Of a stretch of DNA of 44,402 bases, positions 26,187 through 33,820 are shown one piece after another (position 1 is the first letter of the stretch; every line of letters begins with the position of its first letter). A program made the position numbers and the translations under genes. The stretch comes from a bacterium (GTDB lineage: Bacteria > SZUA-79 > Acidulodesulfobacterales > Acidulodesulfobacteraceae): positions 1-44,402 of the forward strand of contig JAKAKF010000091.1 of the NCBI GenBank assembly GCA_021813595.1. Direction: 5' to 3'. Under the pieces are notes generated by a model. That model did not search any database. It had not been told where the DNA came from and saw only the letters and a list, made by a program, of their open reading frames with translations.

Positions 26187-27200
26187 ATGAACAAACAAAA
26201 AAATAAATCTTATAAAATATTTGCGGTACTCGACGAATCCGAAAAAAACTTTTATAAATCCTTTATAAAAGACGAACTCGAAGAATATAATATAATGATG
26301 TTCGATTCTTTTAACCGGGCATACTATTCGGTTTACGCATCCCCGCCGAATTTAATTATAATAGTAATCGGTTCTATAATGCAAAAAAACGAAATTGAAT
26401 ATAAAAAAGAATTGAAAATGATTAACGATATGCAGATAGACAACATGCTGAGCAATATTCCGATTCTTTTTATTATTCCTCCTGATTTTGATTTTAAATC
26501 TATTGCCTCATCGGAAAAATATATTTTAAAAGATTACATTAAAGAACCGCTAAGCAAAAACGAACTCAAGTATAAGACAGAAAGCATAATAAAATCTTCT
26601 AAATCGGCATTAGACGCAAATCCGCTTACTAAACTGCCCGGAAACTCGTCAATAATAGAATCGGTAAAAACCAAATTAGACGAAGATATCGATTTTGCTT
26701 TTGCTTATATTGATATAGACAACTTTAAATCGTATAACGACAAATACGGTTTTTTGAGGGGCGACGAAGTTATAATGATGACCTCAAGGCTTATTGCTAC
26801 TACCGTTTACGATATTTCCAAAGCAAAACGCAGAAATATCGAAAAATACGTATTTATAGGACATATAGGCGGCGACGATTTCGTAATAATGTCCCACAAC
26901 GAGGACATATTGGAAATATCAAACAATATAATAGCTAATTTCGATAAAATCATCCTTTCTTTTTACGATAACACGGATAAAGAACGAGGATACATAGAAG
27001 CTTACGGAAGGCAAAAAAATCTTCAAAGATTTCCTATAATGAGCCTGTCTATAGCAATTATAGAAAACGTAAATAAAAAAATTACGCATTACGGACAGAT
27101 AAGCGAAATAGTCTCGGGACTTAAAAAAGCCGCAAAAGATATGTCCGGTTCAAATATAATAACCGACAGAAGAAACCCCGAAAGCGGCGGCGTTTATTAA
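26187..27200 (+). CDS. GGDEF-family protein with GGDDF signature and receiver-like N-terminus
   Basis: The 337-residue protein has an N-terminal region (about 8-135) with receiver-like alternation. It contains LIIIVIGSI where the phospho-Asp segment would be, and KDYIKEPLS in place of the usual KP end. The acceptor Asp is missing, so it is probably a pseudo-receiver. Residues about 145-325 form a GGDEF-class domain with NPLTKLPGN, FAYIDIDNFKSYNDKYG and a GGDDF signature at about 228-232. GGDEF domains make c-di-GMP when the signature is GG(D/E)EF. The Asp-for-Glu change makes activity uncertain. It is the last gene of the plus-strand trio. Confidence 0.82.
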   Translation: MNKQKNKSYKIFAVLDESEKNFYKSFIKDELEEYNIMMFDSFNRAYYSVYASPPNLIIIVIGSIMQKNEIEYKKELKMINDMQIDNMLSNIPILFIIPPDFDFKSIASSEKYILKDYIKEPLSKNELKYKTESIIKSSKSALDANPLTKLPGNSSIIESVKTKLDEDIDFAFAYIDIDNFKSYNDKYGFLRGDEVIMMTSRLIATTVYDISKAKRRNIEKYVFIGHIGGDDFVIMSHNEDILEISNNIIANFDKIILSFYDNTDKERGYIEAYGRQKNLQRFPIMSLSIAIIENVNKKITHYGQISEIVSGLKKAAKDMSGSNIITDRRNPESGGVY

Positions 27201-27241
27201 CGGTTAATAGTTAATAATTAATGGTTGGAATTATTATTGCA

Positions 27242-27700
27242 TCAGGCTTTAACGGGATTTATGGGAAGTTTCTGTTTAACGTCGTATAAATCGTTGTTTA
27301 AGACTGTCTGCATAGCTTTTCGGCTTTTAACGTTGATTATTATCGGAGCTTTTAGATTAACCGTAGAGGAATATAAGTCTTTAAAAACGGTTACTATAAC
27401 GAATATAATAGCGTCGGTTTTATCTTTTAATCCTATAAGTTCTTTATCTTCTTCCGTTATACCCGCAGTATAATCCTTAAAGAAATAGTTCGGGTCGGCT
27501 ACGATAAAGCAAAGTTTATCGTTTTCGATACTTTGCAGTATAAAAAAAGGAAGATTTTTTTCTTTATTTATATTTAATATGCAATATTTTTTTAAATCGT
27601 TAAATCCCAGTATAGGCTTAACGAATTCTAAAATTTTCGACTTTTCTACCGCAACCCCTTCGGGATAATATATACTTTTTACTAAAATTTCGGAATCCAT
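27242..27700 (-). CDS. fliW: Flagellar assembly factor FliW
   Basis: The 152-residue protein has FliW features: an early hydrophobic strand and ILEFVKPILGFNDLKKYCIL, then PFFILQSIENDKLCFIVADP, in place of the common F-x-x-I-x-G-F and P-F-x-x-L-Q-S-x-x-x-x-x-x-F-x-V-x-D-P pattern. A region with FVIVTVFKDLYSSTVNLKAPIIIN follows and matches the T-x-N-L-x-A-P-I-x-I-N block. FliW binds flagellin and CsrA and relieves CsrA repression of flagellin translation as flagellin is exported. It follows csrA by 17 bases, the usual partnership. The flagellin gene itself is outside the window. Confidence 0.92.
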   Translation of the reverse strand: MDSEILVKSIYYPEGVAVEKSKILEFVKPILGFNDLKKYCILNINKEKNLPFFILQSIENDKLCFIVADPNYFFKDYTAGITEEDKELIGLKDKTDAIIFVIVTVFKDLYSSTVNLKAPIIINVKSRKAMQTVLNNDLYDVKQKLPINPVKA

Positions 27701-27717
27701 TAATTATAAAACTCCTT

Positions 27718-28041
27718 TTATATTTTTTTATTTTTATCCGAGGATAAAACGTTTAAATTTTTAATTCCGTTTAATTCGTTAAGTTTATTAAAGTTATCGA
27801 AGTTATTAAGCTCATTCAGTTCGTTTAGTTTATTCAAACCGGATATATCGTCTAAGCTGACTGCCGAAGCGTTTATATTTTCGTTCTTAATTATATCGTA
27901 AAGTTCTTTTCTTAAAATATTTATAGACTTTGGAGCGTCTATTCCTATTTTTACGCTGCTCCCCGACATAGATAATACTTCTATAGTTACGTCGTCGCCG
28001 ATTTTAATGCTCTCTCCGGCCTTTCTCGTAAGAATCAGCAT
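27718..28041 (-). CDS. csrA: CsrA global translational regulator with repetitive C-terminal tail
   Basis: The first 55 residues are a standard CsrA: MLILTRKAGESIKIGD, then VKIGIDAPKSINILRKELYD. They keep the RNA-binding L4, R6 and the later Arg in ILRKEL. CsrA dimers bind GGA motifs in mRNA leaders and control flagellin translation. The protein is 107 residues, against about 60-80 normally. The added tail (about 68-99) is a leucine/asparagine repeat with units like LNKLNELNELNN, encoded by low-complexity DNA at 27748-27837. fliW follows directly, so the csrA-fliW switch is intact. Whether the tail is structured or alters FliW binding is unknown. Confidence 0.93.
   Translation of the reverse strand: MLILTRKAGESIKIGDDVTIEVLSMSGSSVKIGIDAPKSINILRKELYDIIKNENINASAVSLDDISGLNKLNELNELNNFDNFNKLNELNGIKNLNVLSSDKNKKI
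27748..27837 (-). repeat. Low-complexity in-frame repeat coding the CsrA tail
   Basis: This stretch encodes repeated Leu-Asn-(Glu/Lys/Asp) units, with imperfect tandem copies of a roughly 9-12 base unit. It keeps the reading frame and looks like expansion within csrA. Confidence 0.6.
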
Positions 28042-28194
28042 GATTAAAATTATTTGTTATATTATATGATATTTTTATTGTTTTGTATTGCTATTTTATT
28101 GCGCATCGTTTGTAAAACTTACGGGCTATTATAATTATAGGCTATAGCTTATAATATAGCATAATAGCATATAGAAAATATGAAGACCTATAGA

Positions 28195-29181
28195 CTATTT
28201 TAAATACTGGAGAAGCATAGGCGTAAGCGAAGTAATATTAGACGAAGCTTCTAGCGTAGCCTGATAAGACTCCTGCGCCTGCGTAAGATTAGTCATAGCC
28301 TGCGCTACATTCACGTCCTGCGTCTGGCTTAGGAGTTGGGAAATATTTGTCAAAACGGTCTGATAGCTCGTCTGCTGTTCATTAAGCCTCTCCGTTACCG
28401 TTCCTATAGTAGCCTGTGCGGCAGTCATAGTGCTTAATCCGTTCTGTATGCCTTGAATAATAGATGATGAATTTTGCTGATACACGTTTTTCTGAAGTTC
28501 CGACTGAAAAAGCGAAAGAACGGAAATGAGACCGGAGGGAACTGTTGCAGAGGATGTGCTTGAGGGGACGGGGTCATTTCCGAAGATAGCATCGGCGGTA
28601 AGCGTAGGCGTTACAGTTTCATTTTGGGTTATCTGATAATTCTGGCTAGTATCCGTTCCTGCATAAGTATAAACATTATAAGAAAGGGATGAGGATGAGG
28701 GTATTCCGATTAAACCAGTAATTTTATGAGATACGGCCGTATATGCCGACGTCAAATTTAAATTGTTCCCTGTAAAAAGATTTTGTCCGTTATAAGAGGT
28801 ATCCGCATACTGCGTAAGTTCGTTAATCATCTGCCCTACCTGCTGGGCTGCCGCCTGATTATTTGCAGGAGTATTCGTCCCGTTTGCCATTTCGACGGCA
28901 AGAGAATTTGCCTGGTTTACCACGTTCATTGCGTTTGTTATTGTAGAAGAAGCTAAAGAACCGATATTGCCGGCGATACTAACGTTTGAATTGTACTGCG
29001 TAACGAGTGCAGTACTGTTGTTATACGACAAAACGTTAACCATGCCGCCCGGATTATTCTGCGGCGACATAATCTGCAAGCCGCTCGAAATCTCATCCTG
29101 AAGGTTATATACGCTGTTAGATTCGTTAAGCAGTTCATTATTAATATTGTTATACATCATCGCATTAGTTATCTGTATCAT
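28195..29181 (-). CDS. flgL: Flagellar hook-filament junction protein FlgL
   Basis: The 328-residue protein has the flagellin-like ends of FlgL: MIQITNAMMYNNINNELLNE at the start and a C-terminal QAMTNLTQAQESYQATLEAS block ending in LLQYLK. A middle domain rich in Ser, Thr and Tyr lies between, with the conserved YNGQNLFTGN. FlgL forms the last ring between hook and filament. I use the ATG at 29181, which has GGAGG 8 bases upstream. An in-frame TTG at 29196 overlaps that ribosome binding site and is rejected. The gene follows flgK but is separated from it by 242 bases of palindromic repeat DNA. Confidence 0.93.
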   Translation of the reverse strand: MIQITNAMMYNNINNELLNESNSVYNLQDEISSGLQIMSPQNNPGGMVNVLSYNNSTALVTQYNSNVSIAGNIGSLASSTITNAMNVVNQANSLAVEMANGTNTPANNQAAAQQVGQMINELTQYADTSYNGQNLFTGNNLNLTSAYTAVSHKITGLIGIPSSSSLSYNVYTYAGTDTSQNYQITQNETVTPTLTADAIFGNDPVPSSTSSATVPSGLISVLSLFQSELQKNVYQQNSSSIIQGIQNGLSTMTAAQATIGTVTERLNEQQTSYQTVLTNISQLLSQTQDVNVAQAMTNLTQAQESYQATLEASSNITSLTPMLLQYLK

Positions 29182-29189
29182 TTTATTTG

Positions 29190-29194
29190 CCTCC
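29190..29194 (-). promoter_or_regulatory. Ribosome binding site fixing the flgL start
   Basis: On the minus strand this reads GGAGG, 8 bases before the ATG at 29179-29181, and selects it over the upstream in-frame TTG. Confidence 0.75.
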
Positions 29195-29215
29195 AAACAC
29201 TTTTCTTTACGCTTT

Positions 29216-29306
29216 GGATAAAGGTGTCAGATTAATTTTCCGCAAATAACTTCACACTTAAATTGAATATCTCGTATGCGGAAAATAAAATCTGACACCT
29301 TTATCC
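29216..29306. repeat. Long inverted repeat, MITE/REP-like element
   Basis: Arms at 29216-29244 and 29277-29306 are reverse complements apart from one small insertion/deletion, separated by 32 bases. The outer part of each arm is the aatctgacaccttt motif or its complement. That motif recurs at 29347-29377 and 37206-37236. With a stem of nearly 30 base pairs, it would fold strongly in RNA. There is no coding content. Confidence 0.85.
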
Positions 29307-29346
29307 TTTATGTCTTTTATCGCTATATACCCGCAAGTGCAGACCA

Positions 29347-29377
29347 GAGTAAGAGAATAAATAAATCTGACACCTTT
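29347..29377. repeat. 31-base dispersed repeat, copy 1
   Basis: This 31-base stretch matches 37206-37236 with one mismatch and contains aatctgacaccttt. It lies between the long inverted repeat and the short GC-rich palindrome, all downstream of flgK. Confidence 0.85.
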
Positions 29378-29388
29378 TTTTTCTTGTC

Positions 29389-29408
29389 ATTCCCGCGCAG
29401 GCGGGAAT
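29389..29408. repeat. Short GC-rich palindrome (REP-like)
   Basis: ATTCCCGC and GCGGGAAT pair perfectly around a GCAG loop, 15 bases after the flgK stop on the minus strand. This is the well-known gtcattcccgc type of intergenic palindrome. It may act as a weak transcription attenuator between flgK and flgL, since an A-run on the plus strand's complement follows only loosely. Confidence 0.8.
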
Positions 29409-29423
29409 CCAGTCTTTTATTAA

Positions 29424-31580
29424 TTACGGCACCGTGCTTAAAAGCGCCGTCATAATTGCCTGAACCGAGCTTGTAATCGCCGCCGCCGCCTGATACGAAT
29501 TCTGGTAATTGACAAGGTTAGTCATTTGCTGATTCATATTTACTCCGACGAAAGATTGGAGCTGATTCTGCAAATTCGTTAAAACCGACGTCGAATTTGT
29601 ATAGTTTGTATTAGCGTTCTGAGCCTGCGTTCCAATATTTGAAACTATATTAGAATAATAGGTCGAAATGGTAGAATTTGTCCCGTTAATAGGCAGATTA
29701 TTATTTTGAAGCGCGCCGAGGGCAAGCGCGTTTTCGTTGTTGCCTGATAAACCCGCAGAATTCATGTTGGATAAGGTCATGGGTGTTTTATAATTACTAT
29801 TAAGATTTGAGCCGTTGCTTACGGATGAAGAGTTTGACGGACTCAAAACGTTTGCCGTAAAAGAATCGCCGATTTGAGGCGTTCCTGTAATGGTAACGTG
29901 AAAGTTTTCTGCCTGCCCGCCATTACTACCGCTAAAACTCTGATTACCAAAAAAAATGGAATATTCGGATTGACCTGACGAATTTGTCGTAATTGGTATA
30001 TTATTTATTGTTTGAGTTAAATTTGTAGTATTGTTGGTAACTGTAAAATCTCCGGTATCTGTTGTTCCATGTCCCGTATATTTAATAGTATATTGTCCGC
30101 CTACATTGCTATTTGCTATAGTCGTTCCGTTAGTAACGTCCGTAGGATTAATAACCGCTCCGGCACTAATAGTTGCGTCACCGGTATTGTTAGGATTAAC
30201 CGCTGTTGAAACGGCTGAAGCCGCCGCTACTTGTGAAGTCGTAAGATTCGGATTGACCGCCATAGTAAAAGCAGGGTCAGTTGTCAATTGGTTAACCGTG
30301 AAAGTATCACCGTTTGCGGGAGCAGTTCCTGAAGTTGATGTTCCGGTAATATTTACCGATACCCCATCAAAACCTATAGTATAAACTTTCTGATTGTATT
30401 TATTAGTAGCGGAAGAAACGCTTACGGCAGAACTGTTTAAAGTTTGACCAGTTGTAGTATTTTGAACCGTAAAAACACCGCCACCAGTCGTTGAAATCTG
30501 ATAGCTATCCCCAGTCAAATCAGCCGGATTAGTTACCATACCGGTAGATATAGTTGCATCAGTACCATTAGTTACCGCCGTCGTCAAATCCGGCGTGAAG
30601 AAATAGTTGCCGGTAGAGCCGTCCAAACCGTAACCGTTGTATTGCAGGGAGTTGACGTTATCGGTAACGGACGCCGCAAGGGAATTAAGCTGGTTTATGT
30701 AAGACGGCGCTACGTTTTGTTCAAGATTTACGTATGCGCCCAGAGTGCCGCCGGTTACCTGGCTTGTTACGGGCTGAGCGGAGCCGTCGGGGCCTGTCCA
30801 CATTACGTCTAAGTTTGAAGCATTAGACGGGTCAACTTGAGTAGAAAGATTAAAAGAAGTATCGCTCGATACTAACGGTACATTGCCGAGTGCAATATTT
30901 GTTTTTCCGTTATTATTGGTATAATATGAAATATTTACAAGTTTGGAAAGACTGTTTATGGCGTTTGCTTGTTCGTCCTGCAGTTCGTTTGCGTTACTGC
31001 CCGCGTTAAGAGCATAAGTAATCTGCTGATTAAGACCTGCAATCTGCGTAGTAAGATTGTTTATTTGAGGAATTAAACCCTGTATCGAATTGTTAGTTGA
31101 CCCTACCGTATTCATTATAGTGGTGTAAGCGTTATTTATAGAACCAGTAAGCGACTGGGCATCGGATAATAAAGCCGTTCTCTGCGAAGTATTAGAGGGA
31201 TTGTTCGCGACGTTCTGAAAATCGTTGAAAAATTGCGAAATTTGGGAACTGAAACCCGAACCCGTCTGGTCGTTGAACAGATTCTGAATCTGGTCCAAAC
31301 CCTGATATAACGTCGTATAATAGCTGTTTTGTCCTGTTTCGTTGTTGACTTCCGACTGTACGAAATTATCGGTGCTTCTTTGAACTTGATTGACGTTTAC
31401 GCCGGTGCCGTATGTATAAGGAGCTCCTACTACCGCCGGAGCTTCGGTTTCTATCGGAGTTTCGCTGTTGTAAAACGGCGTATTGACGTTCGCGACGTTC
31501 TGCGAAACCGTGTTCATAGCCGCCGTATTTGCGTTCATTGCCGAGTCTGCAATGTCGAGTATATTATTTACGGTTATCAT
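29424..31580 (-). CDS. flgK: Flagellar hook-associated protein FlgK with expanded central domain
   Basis: The 718-residue protein has conserved FlgK ends. The N-terminus (about 1-130) has ILDIADSAMNANTAAMNTVS, NVANVNTPFYN and FFNDFQNVANNPSNTSQRTA. The C-terminus (about 660-718) has VNMNQQMTNLVNYQNSYQAAA. FlgK forms the first hook-filament junction ring. The middle is longer than in a typical FlgK of 450-630 residues and holds two related Thr/Ser/Asn-rich modules (about 341-430 and 468-578). Each starts with TIS-x-G-x-V-x-NP and ends in a D-(T/S)-F-T-x-N strand, which suggests internal duplication of a surface domain. The gene follows flgN by 3 bases. Confidence 0.94.
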   Translation of the reverse strand: MITVNNILDIADSAMNANTAAMNTVSQNVANVNTPFYNSETPIETEAPAVVGAPYTYGTGVNVNQVQRSTDNFVQSEVNNETGQNSYYTTLYQGLDQIQNLFNDQTGSGFSSQISQFFNDFQNVANNPSNTSQRTALLSDAQSLTGSINNAYTTIMNTVGSTNNSIQGLIPQINNLTTQIAGLNQQITYALNAGSNANELQDEQANAINSLSKLVNISYYTNNNGKTNIALGNVPLVSSDTSFNLSTQVDPSNASNLDVMWTGPDGSAQPVTSQVTGGTLGAYVNLEQNVAPSYINQLNSLAASVTDNVNSLQYNGYGLDGSTGNYFFTPDLTTAVTNGTDATISTGMVTNPADLTGDSYQISTTGGGVFTVQNTTTGQTLNSSAVSVSSATNKYNQKVYTIGFDGVSVNITGTSTSGTAPANGDTFTVNQLTTDPAFTMAVNPNLTTSQVAAASAVSTAVNPNNTGDATISAGAVINPTDVTNGTTIANSNVGGQYTIKYTGHGTTDTGDFTVTNNTTNLTQTINNIPITTNSSGQSEYSIFFGNQSFSGSNGGQAENFHVTITGTPQIGDSFTANVLSPSNSSSVSNGSNLNSNYKTPMTLSNMNSAGLSGNNENALALGALQNNNLPINGTNSTISTYYSNIVSNIGTQAQNANTNYTNSTSVLTNLQNQLQSFVGVNMNQQMTNLVNYQNSYQAAAAITSSVQAIMTALLSTVP

Positions 31581-31583
31581 TTT

Positions 31584-32045
31584 TTATATCCTCACGCCGG
31601 ATTTCATTAAAACGTTCTTTAAAGGAGAAAACGATGCATTGTTTGAGCCGGATCTGTCGTAAATAGAATTTCTTTTAAAAGCATCCGTAATAAAAGAAAT
31701 GGTCAGCTGATTATAATTTATATTTTTTCTGATCAAAGAAGAAAATGCTTCGTTAATCTTGGAAAGTTCGTAAATTTCAGCTTTTATAATTTCTTTAATT
31801 TCTTCGGCTCCGTCGTCGTTTCCTTTTGAAACTTCGTCATCCTGCTTTGATAAAAATATACCGGATTCTTTTATTTTTTCGGTTATTTCCTTTAAAATAG
31901 CACCTTTTTTTTCAAATAAACTTATATTGCTTAAAGGATTAAAACTTGTTTTTAAAACGCTATAGCAATCAGAAAGCTCGCTTTTTAATTTAAGAACGAT
32001 ATCTAAAAGCTCTTCGTATTTTTTTAGTTTAATTTCGTTTTTCAT
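31584..32045 (-). CDS. flgN: FlgN-like flagellar export chaperone
   Basis: The 153-residue protein is almost wholly helical with coiled-coil character (YEELLDIVLKLKSELSDCYSVL near the start and EIYELSKINEAFSSLIRKNI later), and lacks any signal peptide. FlgN chaperones bind FlgK and FlgL in the cytoplasm and hand them to the export gate. FlgN proteins are poorly conserved, so the call rests on size, helicity and its position between flgM and flgK, the standard place. Its stop is 3 bases before the flgK ATG, so translational coupling with its client is likely. Confidence 0.72.
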   Translation of the reverse strand: MKNEIKLKKYEELLDIVLKLKSELSDCYSVLKTSFNPLSNISLFEKKGAILKEITEKIKESGIFLSKQDDEVSKGNDDGAEEIKEIIKAEIYELSKINEAFSSLIRKNINYNQLTISFITDAFKRNSIYDRSGSNNASFSPLKNVLMKSGVRI

Positions 32046-32110
32046 AGTTTGAATATATATTAATTTATATTCCGTATTATGCTTAATTTTATATATAAAT
32101 TACTACGTTA

Positions 32111-32407
32111 TTATTCCCCGAAAATATTTAGCGAATTAATCAAGCCTTCGGCTATTTTTGAACTGTCCGCATACGTGCCGGAAGCTATTTTTTGAATTAT
32201 ATCGTTAATTTTAGACGGAGAAGACGTTTCGGAAGAATCTAACTGCCCTCTTAAATTGCTAATGAAAGTTGCGTCTCCGGATATGCTAACTTTATCAGAA
32301 GAAGACTGTACTCTGTCCGAAGAAGAAACGTCTTTTTTCTTCTGAACGTTCCCGTTTTGTATAATCTCGCCGACTACAGGCGTTACGTTTGAAATTTCGA
32401 TTGCCAT
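32111..32407 (-). CDS. flgM: Anti-sigma-28 factor FlgM
   Basis: The 98-residue protein has a disordered Ser/Asp/Lys-rich N-terminal half, a DKVSIS motif at about 38-43, and C-terminal sigma-binding helices (KINDIIQKIASGTYADSSKIAEGLINSL region). That G-T-Y-x-x-(D/S)-x-x-x-I-A block is typical of FlgM. FlgM holds sigma-28 (FliA) inactive until the hook is complete, then leaves through the export apparatus. AAGAAGG lies shortly before the ATG. A possible sigma-28 site lies upstream at 32457-32484. Confidence 0.88.
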   Translation of the reverse strand: MAIEISNVTPVVGEIIQNGNVQKKKDVSSSDRVQSSSDKVSISGDATFISNLRGQLDSSETSSPSKINDIIQKIASGTYADSSKIAEGLINSLNIFGE

Positions 32408-32456
32408 AATTATATACCTTCTTAAAATTTAAGATATTTTACTTTCTTGTATATAA

Positions 32457-32484
32457 CAATCGACATTTTCAAACCGTAACTTTA
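32457..32484 (-). promoter_or_regulatory. Possible sigma-28 (FliA) promoter upstream of flgM
   Basis: Reading the minus strand, TAAA (32484-32481) and GTCGATTG (32464-32457) are separated by 16 bases, close to TAAA-N15-GCCGATAA. The last T-G instead of A-A is a weak point. It lies 50 bases before the flgM ATG and would drive the late flgM-flgN-flgK-flgL group. Confidence 0.4.
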
Positions 32485-32590
32485 ATTTTGCCTCCTATAA
32501 TATATATAGTAATAAGTTAAATAAATTATGTTATCTGGTTCTATGCTTTTTGATAATAAATTAATTTATACATTTTAATTTTATATATTT

Positions 32591-33664
32591 TTATATAACT
32601 TTTATTTCGGCGGAAAGCGCTCCCGCGGCTTTTATAGATTCCAGCATTGAAATAATACTTGAGGTAGAAGCCCCTACCGCATTAAGAGCTTTTACAAGAT
32701 TAGCAACGGTTAAGCCTTTCTTTAAATAAAAAGCGTTTGGCGTTCTTTTCCCGTTTATTTTAAGCGTAATATTCCTGTTTGATACGGCAACCGGATTTAT
32801 TTTTATATTGCCGCCCATAACTACCGTTCCAGACCTTTCGTCAATAACTATGATTGCTTTAGAATGAGTTTTTACGTTTATAGCGTTAACGACGGATACA
32901 AACTGAGATACGTTTCCTGAATAAGAAACCGGAACTGCGACTTCTACGCTTGCGGAATTTAAAGGCTTTGCGGTTCCTTTTCCAATTTTTGCGTTTATGG
33001 CGGCGGCTATTCTCGAAGAATTGGTAAAACTTGGGTTTTTAAGAATAAGCCTGACGGTTTTAAAAGTATTTAAGCCGATAGAAACTCCCTTTTCTACTAT
33101 TCCGCCGTTATCTATAATGCCTGCAGTTTGAAAATTCTGCGATACAGGAACGTAACCCGGAAGAGGCATCACGTTTTGAGCCGCAACGCTTCCGCCGGTC
33201 GAAATAGAGCCTTGCGCAAGGGCGTAAACTTTTCCGTTCGGACCTTTAAGCGGCGTCATAAGCAAAACCCCTCCTTCTATGCTTTCCGCATTGCCGATGG
33301 CGCTGACGGTAACGTTTATCTTTTCGCCTGGAACGGCAAAAGGCGGAAGTTCGGCCGTTACCATGACGGCGGCTGTATCCCTTATTTCATAAAGAGAAGC
33401 CTCGTTAGTATTAATGCCGAGTTTAGACAGCATGGTAACTATTGACTGCTGGGTAACGTTAACGCCCCACTGGTCGCCGGTGCCGTCGAGACCTGTAACT
33501 AAACCGTAGCCTACTATAGGATTGCTCATCGCTCCATAAACGGAAGTAACGTTGCCTATTGTAGCGGCGTAAGAAGAATTAGGAGCAAAAAAGATATCTG
33601 CCGTTAAGCCCAAAAAAAGCAAGAACAGGAAAGCTAAGGGTATTAACAATATTTTTTTATTCAT
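32591..33664 (-). CDS. flgI: Flagellar P-ring protein FlgI
   Basis: The 357-residue protein has a signal peptide of about 33 residues (cleavage near SSYA). It then has the FlgI blocks: GYGLVTGLDGTGDQ, MLSKLGINTN, NVTVSAIGNAESIEGGVLL and a C-terminal VIDERSGTVVMGGNIKI. FlgI polymerises into the periplasmic P-ring, a bushing for the rod in the peptidoglycan layer. Its presence with flgH confirms an outer membrane. GGAGG lies 12 bases before the ATG. The gene is followed by 183 bases before flgM, so flgM may have its own promoter. Confidence 0.95.
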   Translation of the reverse strand: MNKKILLIPLAFLFLLFLGLTADIFFAPNSSYAATIGNVTSVYGAMSNPIVGYGLVTGLDGTGDQWGVNVTQQSIVTMLSKLGINTNEASLYEIRDTAAVMVTAELPPFAVPGEKINVTVSAIGNAESIEGGVLLMTPLKGPNGKVYALAQGSISTGGSVAAQNVMPLPGYVPVSQNFQTAGIIDNGGIVEKGVSIGLNTFKTVRLILKNPSFTNSSRIAAAINAKIGKGTAKPLNSASVEVAVPVSYSGNVSQFVSVVNAINVKTHSKAIIVIDERSGTVVMGGNIKINPVAVSNRNITLKINGKRTPNAFYLKKGLTVANLVKALNAVGASTSSIISMLESIKAAGALSAEIKVI

Positions 33665-33820
33665 TTATTATTGCAGCCTCCAAATATTATTGCTATATAT
33701 AATATATCTTATATTTTATTTATATAATCCAAATATATTATCCAAACCTTTATTTTGCAAATACTATTTATACTATTTATTTTTAAGAATTTAGCCGTTG
33801 CTCGCCAATCCTTATTCTCT

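Noticed and set aside
28124..28160. AT-rich near-palindromes after flgL as a terminator
   Set aside because: The stem is imperfect and made of A-T pairs only in most positions, with no T-run. Such patterns are expected by chance in this composition.
29182..29196. TTG at 29196 as the flgL start
   Set aside because: That start would make the GGAGG ribosome binding site part of the coding sequence. The ATG at 29181 has correct spacing and matches the family N-terminus.
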